Assembly (NCBI GenBank): GCA_951802425.1
Contig: OX637797.1
Span: 3,782,001 to 3,846,000, forward strand
Reading direction: 5' to 3'
Length of the DNA stretch: 64,000 nucleotides
Source: Clavaria fumosa
Taxonomy: Eukaryota; Basidiomycota; Agaricomycetes; Agaricales; Clavariaceae
Part shown: piece by piece, positions 32,667 to 43,823 of the stretch
Position numbering within the stretch: the stretch's first letter is position 1
Layout: each line of letters starts with the position of its first letter
The notes under the pieces: generated by a model
Seen by the model: only the letters and a program-made list of their open reading frames with translations
What the model was told of the DNA's origin: nothing
The model's database searches: none
Translations under genes and position numbers: made by a program

Positions 32667-33161
32667 AGCTGTAAAACAAATGGCCAATGCAAGTTTGGCC
32701 ACATGATAAAAAACTGCAAAATGTGTTATAGGAACCTTGTAGACATGTTCTATAGGTAAAACAATACAACTTTTGTATGGATCATGTCTCACCCCACTTG
32801 CTACTTCAAAAGATCCCCTGGTTTTCATTTTGGCCTCTTCCTAGTGTATCATTACAAAGAATAGCATATTGTACAATACGTAGGCATGGGAGGCCTATGA
32901 AACTTTGAGGAGACATTCTCTATAGTATATCAATGGTTTATAGCCACTTACCTAATCCCCTAAGCTTCTACTTTCAAAGATCCCCTGAAAATGCCCAAAA
33001 AACTCATTTTCCCGGGATCTTTGGACCTGGACACTAAAACACTTATGTAAAGCACCCACACCCTTTCCCTATACCCCCTCTAACCCCCCATACCATTCAC
33101 TACCAAGTGGCCAATGCTCCACTTTCTGCTGACCCTTACCCACAACACTTGGCCAATGCAG
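32665..33161. repeat. Segmental repeat block, copy 2, left of element B
   Basis: Matches 17534-18026 with few differences and ends in the target duplication TGCAG (33157-33161). It continues after element B at 41602. Confidence 0.9.
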
Positions 33162-33722
33162 TGTCAGTCCGAGTCCCTCACAGAAGCGAGAAGGGGAAAG
33201 AAGCTCAATTTCAACGTGAGGGTCTACACTCACTACAAAAGTATTATATATACTGGGGGAAGGGGGCTGTGTAGGAGGTGAGTCATAAGTAAGAGGAACG
33301 AGGCTACACGCTCTGAGTCGTGCGTCATAGGGGAGGCAATGTAGGGAAAAGGGGATGCCGAATAAGGAAGGTAGCGGCAAGGTACGGATGTGGGGAGGAC
33401 AACAGAGGGAATGCTTGGCGCGGTCTTGGCTGCCCGAGGGGAGACCTCAATTAGGCCTGTTTAGGTTAGATTGATTGATGGGGGATGTCAGAGGCATTTT
33501 TGCTGATCCGCCTCCCTCACGAATTGCAAAGCGTGGGAAATTGCAAGGAATGTGGGTGGGGGCATGTGATGGGTGCTGGTAGCGGGCTTATAGGCGCCTG
33601 GGGGGCCGCGAGTATGGAGTTGAGGTCGCGGGTGGTCACGTGATCCCCTACTTACGTCCCCGTAGCTAGATCCTAGCGCATTGTGGGCTCAGTGACGGCG
33701 GCTTACGTAATGGATCCTGACA
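33162..33722 (-). repeat. 3' LTR of element B
   Basis: Plus-strand borders are TGTCAGTCCGAGTCCC and ATGGATCCTGACA. On the minus strand it starts TGTCAGGATCCATT. It aligns along its length with 41021-41601, apart from about 21 substitutions and one 20-bp gap. Confidence 0.95.
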
Positions 33723-33738
33723 TGGCCCCCTCCTCAAG
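33723..33738 (-). other. Polypurine tract of element B
   Basis: The minus strand reads TTGAGGAGGGGGCCA directly before the 3' LTR start TGTCAG. This is the usual plus-strand DNA primer of LTR retroelements and confirms orientation. Confidence 0.8.
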
Positions 33739-33748
33739 GCTGGGCGTC

Positions 33749-35407
33749 TCAACCGGCCAATCGCGCCTTGTCCGGGTGCTTGAGGAAGAAGTCGCGGAGA
33801 AGAACTGCGGTGTTGGTAAGGTTTTGGCGGGGTTCCCAGGTATTCTCTTCGATGGGGTAGCCTAGCCACTTTACCAGGTACTTCACTCCTCGTCCTACTT
33901 TCTTCACATCCAGGATCTCTTCGACCTCATACTCCAAATGGTCGTCGTCGATGGTCGGGGGGGGCAGAGGTGGTCGGGCTTGAGAAGCAAAAGAAGGAGG
34001 GATGAACGGGGTGAGGAGCAACTCATTAAATACGTTATGGATTCGCCAGGCTGGGGGCAGTTTGAGGCGATACCCAGCCGGCCCCACCTTTTCTATGATA
34101 GCGAAAGGTCCAGTGCATTTGTTGTCGAGTTTCTTGTTTGGGCGGTCCATTTTCAGGTTTCGCGTGTCGAGCCAAACTAAGTCTCCCTTCCCATACTCGC
34201 AGCTGGGTCGCTTTCCACTATCGTAGCTTTTCTTCATTGCCAACATGGCTTTCTCCATGGCTTCTTTGGCAGCCCGACGTGACTCTTCCAACTTCGCCAT
34301 CCACTCATCAGCAGCTGGGTTCACCTCTGTCCGCGGGTGTATACCTCCATTCCAGGGGTGTCGGCCGTAGTCCAGGAAGAAGGGCGTGTAGCCAGTCGCG
34401 GAGTGTTCCCGGTTATTTAACGCGAATTCCGCTGTGCTCAACCACTCCGCCCAATCATCCTGGAGATGGTTGACGTATCCCCGCAGGTAGGTTTTGATCT
34501 CCTGATTTACCCGTTCTGTTTGTCCGTCAGTTTGGGGATGGAAGGCGGTGCTTGGGTTAGCCTTTATCCCAATCATCCGGTAGAATTCCTTCATGAATCG
34601 AGAGACGAACTGCGGGCCACGATCGCTGATGACCTTCTGGGGGATTCCGTGGTTCCGGAATACTCGGTCGCGGAGGATTCTTGCTGCTCCCAGGCTCGTC
34701 AGGTCGAAACCGATCGCTTCGATGAGAGTGCGCTTGGTGAATTTGTCGACAATCACAAGGATGGAGTCAAACCCGCGGGATTGCGGTAACGGTCCTACTA
34801 TGTCCCAGCTGATCGCCCACCATGGGCCATTTGGGGCTGGGTGTGGGTGTAGAGGCACGGCGCATTTGGTTCGATCGGGCTTGGTCCTCTGACAACCTTC
34901 GCACCCAGACACGTACTTCTCCACATCCTTCACCATCTCGGGCCACCAGTAGGCCTTGACCATTGCGGCTTTCATTTTCTTTATTCCGGGGTGTCCTGCA
35001 ATGGGGAGATCGTGTTCGTAGTTGAGCACCACCTCGCGAACGCTTGCGGGTATCCACACAGTGTTGTTTCTCCACCAAAGCCCAAGGTGGTCTCGCGTCC
35101 AACTGTCATCAATCTCTGTGGGCTTTGTGACATGTTCCGCGCTCTTTTTCTGGAGGAGCGTCTCCATTTCCGAGGTAAAGCTGGTGCGCACGTCCATGTC
35201 GGCGGGGAGCATCTGGACGGGGGCATCTTCCTCGGCAGCGTCTCCATAGTCTGGCCTTCGCGAGAGGGTATCGGCTTTGTGTTGCTTTTGCCTGTCCGAT
35301 ACTTGATCTCGAAGTCGAAACTTTGGAGTTCTCCATACCAGCGTACCTGTCGAGGCTTCAGTTTTTGGGGCTTTCTGAAGTACTGCAGGTTGGCGTGGTC
35401 CATCCAA
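33749..35407 (-). pseudogene. Element B pol, second part: integrase and chromodomain
   Basis: From about 35280 down, the frame continues the RNase H end (HKADTLSRRPDYG), then an HHCC zinc region (HDLPIAGHPGIKKMK..CEGCQRTK), the DDE core (SWDIVGPLPQSRGF, VISDRGPQFVSRF, DGQTERVNQEIKTYL), the C-terminal domain (KCTGPFAIIEKVGPAGYRL) and a chromodomain (YEVEEILDVKKVGRGVKYLV..NTWEP) ending at 33749, just before the polypurine tract. The first ~40 codons of the open frame (35407-35280) are out of register with RNase H and are not real. This half has no stop, so only the frameshift separates it from the upstream half. There is no antisense gene here, unlike elements A and C. Confidence 0.9.
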
Positions 35408-37281
35408 ATCTCGAAGGTCTCATCCACTCCTACGAGATACGCTCTCCACTCTCTTAAAGCCCTGATGACCGCGAGGAGTTCTTTATCGTAGACATCATAA
35501 TTTTTCTCGGCAGCTGTGAGGGCCTCGGAGATGTAGTCGACTGGTCTCCAGGTTCCATCAGGCTGTTGCTGTGAAAGAACACCACCCGTCGCGAGGTTAC
35601 TTGTGTCCGTTTCTACCTTCCACCTGCCCGAGTCCTGGGGTAGGGCGAGGACCGAGGCTGAGATGAGCGCTCCTTTCACATCCAGGAAAGCCGTGGCCTG
35701 TTTGCTCTGCCAACACCAGGGGACATTGCTGGTGAGCTTGAACAGGGGTTTGGCTCGCGTGGACAGGTTGGGGATGAATCTCCGCAAGTGGTTGACCATT
35801 CCCAGGAAGCGTTGGAGTTCTTTGACGTTTCGGGGGACTGGCCAGCTTCGGATAGCTTCTGCCTTGGCCGGGTCATGCTCGAGGCGATTGTGCGAGAGTC
35901 TGAGCCCAAGGTAGAACACCTCAGCCTTCTCGAACTCACACTTGCTTAGCCGGAGGCACAGCCCATTCTCGCGGAATCTCTGCAGGACTCGGTTCATCCA
36001 GTAACGGTGGGTTGCGAGGTCATCCGCGAAGATGATGACGTCATCGATGTATGCAAGGATGTGTCCGCCAGCAATCTCCTCTCTCAGAATGTGGTTCATG
36101 AATCTCTGGAAGGTCGCGGGGGCATTCTGGAGTCCGAACCACATTACTGTAGGTTCAAACAAACCTCGCAACGTTAAGAACGCACACCTCTCCTGGTGCC
36201 CCTCCCACAACCTCATAGACGGAAATCCCCCTTTCGCATCGATCTTGGAGAAGATCCTGGCTCCACGCAGCTTGTCTACACAGTCGCGGATGCGTGGCAG
36301 TGGGAACTTATCTTTGATGAGGAATGAATTGAGGCACGAATAGTCGATGATCGGTCGGAGTTTGTCCTTTTCTCGCTTGAAAAAGAACGGGCTGGCATAG
36401 GGCGATCTGGAAGGTCTTATCCTACCTGATGCGAGCTGTTCGTCAATCCACCTGTTCATCTCAATCGTCTCTTCTCTCGTCAGCGAGTATAGTTTGGAGG
36501 ATAAGTGGCCTGGGTCCTCACGGAACTCGATCTTGATGTCAAAATCAGGTTGCGGCTGGGGCAATTCATCCCATTTTGCTTCGCTGAAGACCGTTGGGTA
36601 CAGCAACGGCCAGTCGGGCATATCCCCAGAGTCCGAAAAGCGAATGTCCATAGTCGTTTGTAGCGCATTGTCCCATATGCTACCTTTAGGATAGGCCCAA
36701 GGACTCGCGAGGTGTGGGTCAAAGTGACAACTTGTGGGGCAGCGCTTGAAGGAAACCTTGCCTAGTGGCCAATCGATCTCAGGGTTGTGTTTGGACAGCC
36801 AGTCATGTCCCAAGATGATCTTGTGCGATTTGGCGGCTCCGAGCAAGAAGTGTATTCGCTCCTGGTGGTCCCCTATTGTTAGCAAGAGATTGATACCATA
36901 GCGGATCGGTCCGTTCTTGTTTGCCGAGCCGTCCACATTATACACCTTGATCGGGTTTTGTAGTGGAACGGGTTCCAGTCCAAGTTCCTTACACCAGGCC
37001 AGGTCCATAAAACAATTGGTACAACCTGAGTCGATTAAGACCTTAACGCCTCCCCATTCAGCCATAGTCAGAGTCTCGAAGTGCGCCGGTAAGGTCAACT
37101 CTCTCTTCTGCCTCTTTGGTTTCTCTTCCGCGACCTTTTTCGTTCTGTTGTCCTCAAGTTTGTTCGTGCTCCGAGCATGTCTCCATTGCAAGATCGTGTA
37201 TTTGGGTATACTTGCTACGGGTACAGGGGTGGGGGCGGGAACATTGCTTGTACTATTATAGAGGTGCGAGTTCGGACTCAC
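34981..37281 (-). pseudogene. Element B pol, first part: protease, RT, RNase H
   Basis: A protease with VKVLIDSGCTNCFMD lies at about 37060, followed by RT blocks (KLRPIIDYSCLNSFLIKDKF, SKIDAKGGFPSMRL, LAYIDDVIIFADD near 36040) and RNase H (VETDTSNLATGGVLSQ, VYDKELLAVIRALREW, WMDHANLQYF). At about 35280 (KYRTGKSNTK) the frame should continue KADTLSRRP but one base is missing relative to that reading, and the open frame beyond (down to 34981) is out of register. The order protease-RT-RNase H-integrase is that of Ty3/gypsy elements. Probably a single-base deletion inactivated it. Confidence 0.9.
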
Positions 37282-37866
37282 TGCGTCTCTTCTCCAAAAC
37301 CCTGCTCCTGGGTGGGAGCCGGCAGAAGCTGTTGTTGTAGTTGTTGTTGCTGGGCCTGTGGGGCACCAGCCATCTGTCTCTCTCTCTCGTATATCGCGAG
37401 CCTGTCGCGGAGTAGCGCGAGTTCGTTCTCATACTCTTCCACCTCTACTGGGCCAGGGACCATCGCACGAACCTGCGGCCTCAGGACATAGGGTCGCGAG
37501 TCTGGGAGGTGGCAGTTTCGGGCGATGTGACCCACCTGGCCACAGCGGAAGCATCGACGTTCAGCCGCAGGGGCCCGCGTCTGGTCCACGATCATCCTGT
37601 CGCCGGCACCAGCGGGACGGGGCATGATCTGAGGAGCAGGGGCGCGTTACTGCTGCTGCGGAACGGAGGGGAAGCGAGGTGCGGGTCGCAGTGGGTTCGG
37701 GTTCGGGTAGCGCGGAGGCGTAGGGAGTGGTCGCGACTGTTGGAATTGGGTAGGGGCGGGGCGGCTGGCGTTTTGCTCTCGTATAATGGCGTCGAGCCTC
37801 CTCTGTTGGGCATCCAGTGTCTCCACTAGTCCTTTCCACTGGGCGTAGGTGGTTGGCATAGGGTTC
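37278..37866 (-). pseudogene. Element B gag, C-terminal part with zinc knuckle
   Basis: From the insertion point the minus strand reads MPTTYAQWKGLVETLDAQQR (from 37859), a Pro/Gln/Arg-rich stretch, an in-frame TAA near 37648, then the CCHC knuckle CFRCGQVGHIARNC at about 37555-37514 and a Gln-rich coiled coil to the stop at 37278. It overlaps the start of the pol ORF by a few bases. It is separated from the capsid part by the 37867-39855 insertion, so gag is doubly broken. Confidence 0.85.
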
Positions 37867-39855
37867 TGTTAGGGTGTCAAGTACTTACCTTACTATGTTT
37901 AGCCTTTCTCCTTGTCTGGAAGCTCCACAAATATGCGTCTCATTAGCCTAACAAGCCTATGGCCTTATCTACATGTGCCTATGTACCAATAGCCATGGAA
38001 ACAACTAATTTTGGTTAGCCATCCAGAGTAAGAACTGCAATCATTCTATACTCAGAGAAAGATGGGGCTCTAGAGCAAGAACCAGGAACCGCACAAAGAT
38101 GCGGTTGATACCGTTCGATTCCTATGCCTTGACAACCCTTAATTCCAAATTTGCGAAAGGAAATAACGGTTATTAGTTCCTTAGAGTAAATAATATTGAT
38201 CTAGTGGCTTCTTCTACATAAAAGACAAATAGCGTTTGGATGGCTAGGAAATAGGAAAATCTAAACAGACAGAAGTGTGGGAGTGGTCTACAGGCTCCTT
38301 TCTGCAAGTTTGCGAAAGGGAGGGAGCGTTTGCGGTTTAGATACAGCGCTGCGACTCGAAGGTACAAGTCTGCCAGTATAGTAACACTGTGGGGACAGTC
38401 CTGATCACGATCGGACCTCGATCAAGTGATCAAGGACCGATGGACTGGCTCAGTTCCCACAGTGGCAGGTTGGGAGCGATGGCCGACGATGCCACACTAC
38501 CAAATATGGACTACTCATCCATATCAAGGGATTGTGCACTCGTGAACTTTCGTGCACAATCCCTCAGCCCTCCCTACCTCTTCCCTTATGTCAGGACCTT
38601 GCTAGTACATACATAGCATAGTCTAGGGGTGAAACACATACTAAATAAGTCTAGATGCACTTAGTTATGGCTAGTATGGGGAAGATAAGAGGAAGCAAAG
38701 AAGGTATGGACGAAAAGACGATGCGATCGAGGCCGGGAATGCCGCGGAGCGTCGCAGAAGCGATCGGGGGCGATTGTGGGGTCCTTCCCCACAATCCCCG
38801 ACGTTTGGGCCCCTGGCATTGAGTCAGTATGACTCAATATGATTATTTTTAGATATACTGGAATGTTCGAGATGAAATATCTCAATGAGGAGATAAGATA
38901 AAATTATGATCTTACCTGATATGTAAAGCCACTGAATTCTCCTTAATTTAGAGTCCTTAAACGGTATGTTAGGACTACTAATTAAGGAGCTATGCTGTAT
39001 TCTTCCAAATGTAGTAGGTACCCGAATTTGAGTATAAATAGCCGGCGGAACTTCGCGTTCCAGGCATCATTACGTACCCACTCATCGATTGAACCATCCT
39101 GCAAAAGGACTAAGCCTGAGTCTAGCTCCCCACGGGGCTAAGGACATATTTAGTAAAACTAAGGACAGGGTCTAGTTAAACTAAATGTAGTATCTGCTGA
39201 CTAAGGACTTAGTCTGGTCAAGTGATCTGGGTACCCAAAGGTACCCAGGCTTCGAACGAGCCGCCCTGTGCCGGCTCCCCTCGGCGCAGTAAGTATTGAG
39301 CCAGTTATGAATATTTTAGTATGATGTACAAGGTACTGTACTGTACATAGTACTACTGTGTTCATCAGAGTAAGTAGTGAATAGCTAGCCAAGTACTGAG
39401 AATTAGGCAGTGGTTTATAGAGGTAGAATGGTCTACAAGACCAGGAGAATCTCATGAACTCTTCAGCTTGTTTCTCCTGTGTCTGGTTAGCTACCTATTC
39501 ACTGATCTATTTTGACCTATCTACATTAATTTGGCTTAAGTGTGCAATACCTATGGAGTGGTCAGTCATTGAGCCATAGTATCAACCTGTGGAGTGATAC
39601 CAGGTTGAGGCAGACTATGGAGGTCAATGGCTAAGCCCATGGGATGTTGTGACTTAGGTTACTAACTAATAATAATATCTGCCCAAAGCAATGCCTTGCT
39701 AGCAGTGTTGGTTTCAATACTGTTAGCAGGAAGGTATGGAACTGGAGGATCTACTAGTCCTGTAGACCAACTGCATAAGGAATTGAGGACCTGTCTGAGT
39801 CATCCTGACTCTCAGTGACTCATTTCTGACTGCATCCAGTACCAGATCCATAACA
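37867..39855. mobile_element. LTR-ended 2-kb insertion inside element B gag
   Basis: Ends are TGTTAGGGTGTCAAG and CCAGATCCATAACA, giving the TGTTA..TAACA form of an LTR. A perfect 5-bp duplication GGTTC flanks it (37862-37866 and 39856-39860). There is no coding ORF; a TATA-like GTATAAATAG lies at about 39032 and two strong hairpins (GGGATTGTGCAC..GTGCACAATCCC at 38527; GATTGTGGGG..CCCCACAATC near 38771) lie in the middle. It is best read as a large solo LTR or a non-autonomous LTR element. An inverted end fragment is at 10654-10805. Confidence 0.85.
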
Positions 39856-40348
39856 GGTTCACATTGTACACGCGCGTGGTGAGTCTCCAGTTGAGGTTTG
39901 ATTCCAGCCAGTGGATAAGTACATCAGAATCGTCGACCGGGTCCAACTCCGCTTTACGCATGAGGGTCTCGAACAACGCAAAGAACTCCGCAGCTTCCAG
40001 TGCGCCCTGTTTCAGCTTGGCGATGTCGTTTAGAGCAGTCGTGGTGATGTTAGGGTCATCGAAGGCCCTTCGCAGGTCCACAACGAAATCTTCCCAAGTT
40101 CCTGCCACTCCAGCATTCAGGATCTCGTCACCCCGCATGTTCGCCCATTCCGCTGCGAACCCTTCTCCAGTAATCTTACTCAGCGCAAATAGGATCTTGT
40201 TCAAGTCACTGGCATAGAGCCCCTGGTTTCCCAGGAACTGAAGTCGGAGGGACCTGAGGAAGGTCCGGAAGTTCTTCTTATTTCCATCAAAAGATGGAAC
40301 GGCTAGGTCCAGCCTCGGCATTGGGGCTGTGGGGACGGCGTCTGCCAT
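39856..40348 (-). pseudogene. Element B gag, capsid part
   Basis: The frame reads MADAVPTAPMPRLDLAVPSF then DGNKKNFRTFLRSLRLQFLG, FAAEWANMRGDEIL, WEDFVVDLRRAFDD and LKQGALEAAEFFALFETLM: a retrotransposon Gag capsid with the typical TWEDF..F and L..F..L pattern. It is cut after VYNVN by the 37867-39855 insertion; the continuation lies at 37861 downward. Confidence 0.85.
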
Positions 40349-40349
40349 T

Positions 40350-41001
40350 TCGGGTGCGGGCGAGGGCGGCGGCGAGGGTTCTGGCGGCGATGGATTTGCG
40401 GGTTATGGTTGCGGTTCCGGCTCTGGAGTCGCAGGTGATCGTGGTGGTGGTGGTGGCGACAGTGCTTGCCGGGCTAGGCACTCGTCTAAACTTGCGAAGT
40501 CTACGGGGGGTTCGGTATGAACTGGCGGTGCTGGGGGGGATGGGGTTGATAGGACAGGGGATGAAAGCAAGGGGTCAGTATTCGTGGACAATGAACTGTT
40601 CGACTCCGAGGAGGGTAAGTTCTGTCTGGATCTCCACGGAAACGTACGCGGGTTCGTTCGTCAACTCATCGTTGTTGCTGTTCACGTAGTCCTCGAGGTC
40701 GTCGAGGTTAACGTCGATGGTGCTGTGTGCGGGCGATCTTGTGCCTGAGGTCGCGGAGTCTGGTAATGCAACTGCTAAGGCCTCTCTCAACCTCTGCTCT
40801 CGTCTGCTCTGTTCCTGTAAAGTACCTCGCCCAATATTCGTTTTCTCCAAAGTCCAGGACCGTGGTGAGCCACTCGTCCGTTATGTCCTCGTTATGTGTC
40901 AGGTACGCCAGGATGATTCTCTTGTCGTTCTGTTGCACATGACGGGCAGGGGGTACAGAGAAAGCTAGGCCGACCGGGGGTTGACAGGGTCGAGGTAGCA
41001 A
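40350..41001 (-). pseudogene. Element B gag, N-terminal region, frameshifted
   Basis: Between the 5' LTR and the capsid part the minus strand is open in pieces in different frames: 41001-40708 (LAYLTHNEDITDEWLTTVLD), 40850-40575 (DLEDYVNSNNDELTNEPAY) and Pro-rich 40591-40287. I infer one N-terminal gag region broken by small indels. The true start is unclear. Confidence 0.55.
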
Positions 41002-41020
41002 GGGGTGGACATTGAAATTG

Positions 41021-41601
41021 TGTCAGTCTGAGTCCCTCACAGAAGCGAGAAGGGGAAAGAAGCTTGATTTCAACGTGAGGGTCTACACTCACTACAAAAG
41101 TATTATATATACTGGGGGAAGGGGGCTGTGTAGGAGGTGAGTCATAAGTAAGAGGAATGAGGCTACGTGCTCTGAGTCATGCGTCATAGGGGAGGCAATG
41201 TAGGGAAAAGGGGATGCCAAATAAGGAAGGTAGCAGCAAGGTACGGATGTGGGGAGGACGACAGAGGGAATGCTTGGCGCGGTCTTGGCTGCCCAAGGGG
41301 AGACCTCAATTAGGCCCGTTTAGGTTAGATTGATTGATGGGGGACGTCAGAGGCATTTTTGCTGATCCGCCTCCATCACGAATTGCAAAGCGTGGGAAAT
41401 TGCAAGGAATGTGGGTGGGGGCACGTGATGGGTGCTGGTAGCGGGCTTATAGGCGCCTGGGGGGCTGCGAGTATGGAGTTGAGGTCGCAGGTGGGCGCTT
41501 AAGGTCGCGGGTGGTCACGTGATCCCCTACTTGCGTCCCCGTAGCTAGATCCTAGCACGTTGTGGGCTCAGTGACGGCGGCTTATGTAATGGATCCTGAC
41601 A
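41021..41601 (-). repeat. 5' LTR of element B
   Basis: Plus-strand borders are TGTCAGTCTGAGTCCC and ATGGATCCTGACA, followed by the target duplication TGCAG. Relative to the other LTR it has a 20-bp tandem insertion near 41490 (GGGCGCTTAAGGTCGCGGGT). Confidence 0.95.
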
Positions 41602-42300
41602 TGCAGCATTGGCCAACTTCTATTAAATAATTTCCAATAATCACCAAAATATTCATGTGCCTAGTTCACATTTTTTCCATCATCTTTTGTATGGAAACCA
41701 CATCCCACTTTCCATCTGTTCCAAAGATCCCCATTATTCTTGATATTAAATGAGCATGGCACATTGGCTATATCTCAGTGAACACTTCATATATTTTCAT
41801 CAGACTTTGTGAGTAGATGCATACCTCTGAGCAGTGTCCTCAGTAATATTCATATGAAATTACATGATTTAATGTAAAGGGTAGAGTGGGTGAGTTTGGT
41901 TATGTAATGGTGAAGGTACTGTATGGGCCAGATGAAGCAGATGTGTGAGCAAGGGTGAGAGTGAAGATGATTGTGAGAGTGACAGAGTAAATGGGGTGGG
42001 TGAGGATGAGTAAGAGTGTTCATGAAGGTGAAGGTGAGGGGTGAAGGTGACTGAGAGTAGGGTTCTGTCACAAACAGTCCTCTGACTTGAGGATATTCGA
42101 GGGAGCAAGGTTGAGGCTTGGCCAAATGGAAGCAGAAGGATGATATTGGAAGGGAAGTAACAACCTGAGGTGTTACTGACTAGCAGAGTCCATACTTATA
42201 CTAATTGTAGTAGATTTTCATAATTAGGGTTAGGTTAGGTCTGAGTACAGTCTAAGGATTTGAGCTATTTCCCACACATAAATAAGTCTTGGTCTCATGA
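41602..42300. repeat. Segmental repeat block, copy 2, right of element B
   Basis: Continues the 32665-33161 copy and matches 18022-18436, then joins directly to sequence equivalent to 19851. About 180 bp here (41759-41940) are missing from copy 1, and 18440-19850 of copy 1 is missing here. Confidence 0.85.
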
Positions 42301-42553
42301 ATGATATGGATATGTTGGCTGTCCCAGAAGTACACATATCATACACAAATGATATGTGTACTTCTGGGCAGAGTGTGTACGCATATTGTACACAAAGGAT
42401 ATGCATACTTCTGGGCAGAGTGTGTACACATATCATACATGAACAATATGCATACTTCTGGGCAGAGGATATGCGTACTTCTTGGAAAGTGTGTATGCAT
42501 ATCATTCATGTACAATATCCACACTTCCCAGAAGTATGCATATTGTATGTGAA
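42300..42553. repeat. Palindromic satellite, array 2a
   Basis: Matches 19935-20200 (AGAAGTACACATATC, CTTCTGGGCAGAGTGTGTAC). Ends in the target duplication GTGAA of the solo LTR. Confidence 0.85.
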
Positions 42554-43818
42554 TGTCATGTCCGTGCCGCTCCCTTCCAGTCCGGACCGGAAACACGATC
42601 CCCGGTCCTGGACTTTCTATCTCCGGCCCCGACCACCAACCTCCGATCCCCGGATCCGACCTCCGACCTCCGGTCTCCGGACCCGGACCTCCAAACTCCT
42701 GCTCTGGTGCCTCAGCATCTGAGGGTACCTGCCCCACATGTGGGGCAGGCACCAAACCCACACCCGGGGATAGTTCCCCAAGAGGCTGTCCCGATCCCGA
42801 TCCCGATTCCCGATTCCTGATCCCGATCTCCGATTCCTGAATCCGACTTCCCGACAGTTGTGAACCAACATCCGTGGTTACTCCACCAGCAACGAACTCC
42901 GAGCATGGAAACTGGACAATCCGTGCAGTTGCTAGGCTGCATAGTTACCATCCTGATGGTAGCAGTATCTGACTCCGGGATCAGGAAACTGATCCCCGTT
43001 GCTATCCCGTTGTTCCGTAGTAAGTCCTGCGATGTATCTCCAGGCCATTCTCCGTAACTACCATCAAAACTCCAGGTTGCTGGAAACGCCCCGGACTCGT
43101 AGTATATATACCTACCTACTGCATAGAGTATTCTGCAGTCCGGATACCGCCCTCGTACACCCTCGTATACCCACGTACACCCGTCCCATATACCCCCGAA
43201 CTCCCCCACACCTCCGTCCCCCCATCCCTCGTATATCTCCGCACCTCCGTACTCCTGTCCGACTCCCTGTCTCCTGTCCCTCCGTCTATCTCCGCACCTC
43301 CGTCCTTTCTGCCCACCACCTTGTAACTTGTATCATGTCTAATCCGACCCCTGCCCTCTGCCTCCTATACCAGTTGTGCTAACTCCTGACCAACTCCTGA
43401 CTTCCACCCGACACCCGGAATCTGTCCCGACAGCCCACACCATCTGTCCGACCTCCAGAAATCATCTGCAAACTCCGGAACTCTGTATCCCTCCTCCTTC
43501 CTGGCCTCCGTCTCCTCTACTTAGTCACTCGTTAAACCCGAACTCCATCCGAACTCCATCTCCACCCTCCCATCCGTCCCTCACCTCGAATATGATGAAG
43601 TCCATCCTGGACATCTCGCCCGAGCACTGGACCCGAAGTCCCGAATCCCGTAACTCCGAAATATGGGACACCCAGGACTCAGTAAGGGCGTCGTTTCAAT
43701 ACGTTCGCCAAAGTCCCACCCGAACCCCGAAGTCCAACTCCGGACCTCCGGACCTCCCGGACCCGAAATCCGAACTCCGACCGGACTTCACCCTGACCCT
43801 CCGAGCACACACGTAACA
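42554..43818. mobile_element. Solo LTR (1265 bp) with 5-bp target duplication
   Basis: Begins TGTCATGTCCGTGCC and ends CACACACGTAACA. GTGAA flanks it on both sides (42549-42553 and 43819-43823) and occurs once at the matching empty site near 20199. The interior is CpG-rich with CTCCGGAC-type motifs and a TATA-like GTATATATAC near 43100. No coding ORF. Confidence 0.9.
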
Positions 43819-43823
43819 GTGAA

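Larger units (their letters stand above)
33162..41601 (-). mobile_element. Ty3/gypsy chromodomain retrotransposon B with both LTRs and target duplication
   Basis: Two LTRs (33162-33722 and 41021-41601) enclose gag and pol on the minus strand. The 5-bp sequence TGCAG flanks both ends (33157-33161 and 41602-41606), and the uninterrupted target is preserved at about 18017-18035. The element is 8.4 kb, of which 1989 bp (37867-39855) is a later insertion inside gag. Frameshifts and stops in gag and pol make it non-autonomous now. Confidence 0.95.

Noticed and set aside
34991..35491. 166-codon plus-strand ORF opposite element B pol
   Set aside because: Complement of the RNase H/integrase coding region with no motif.
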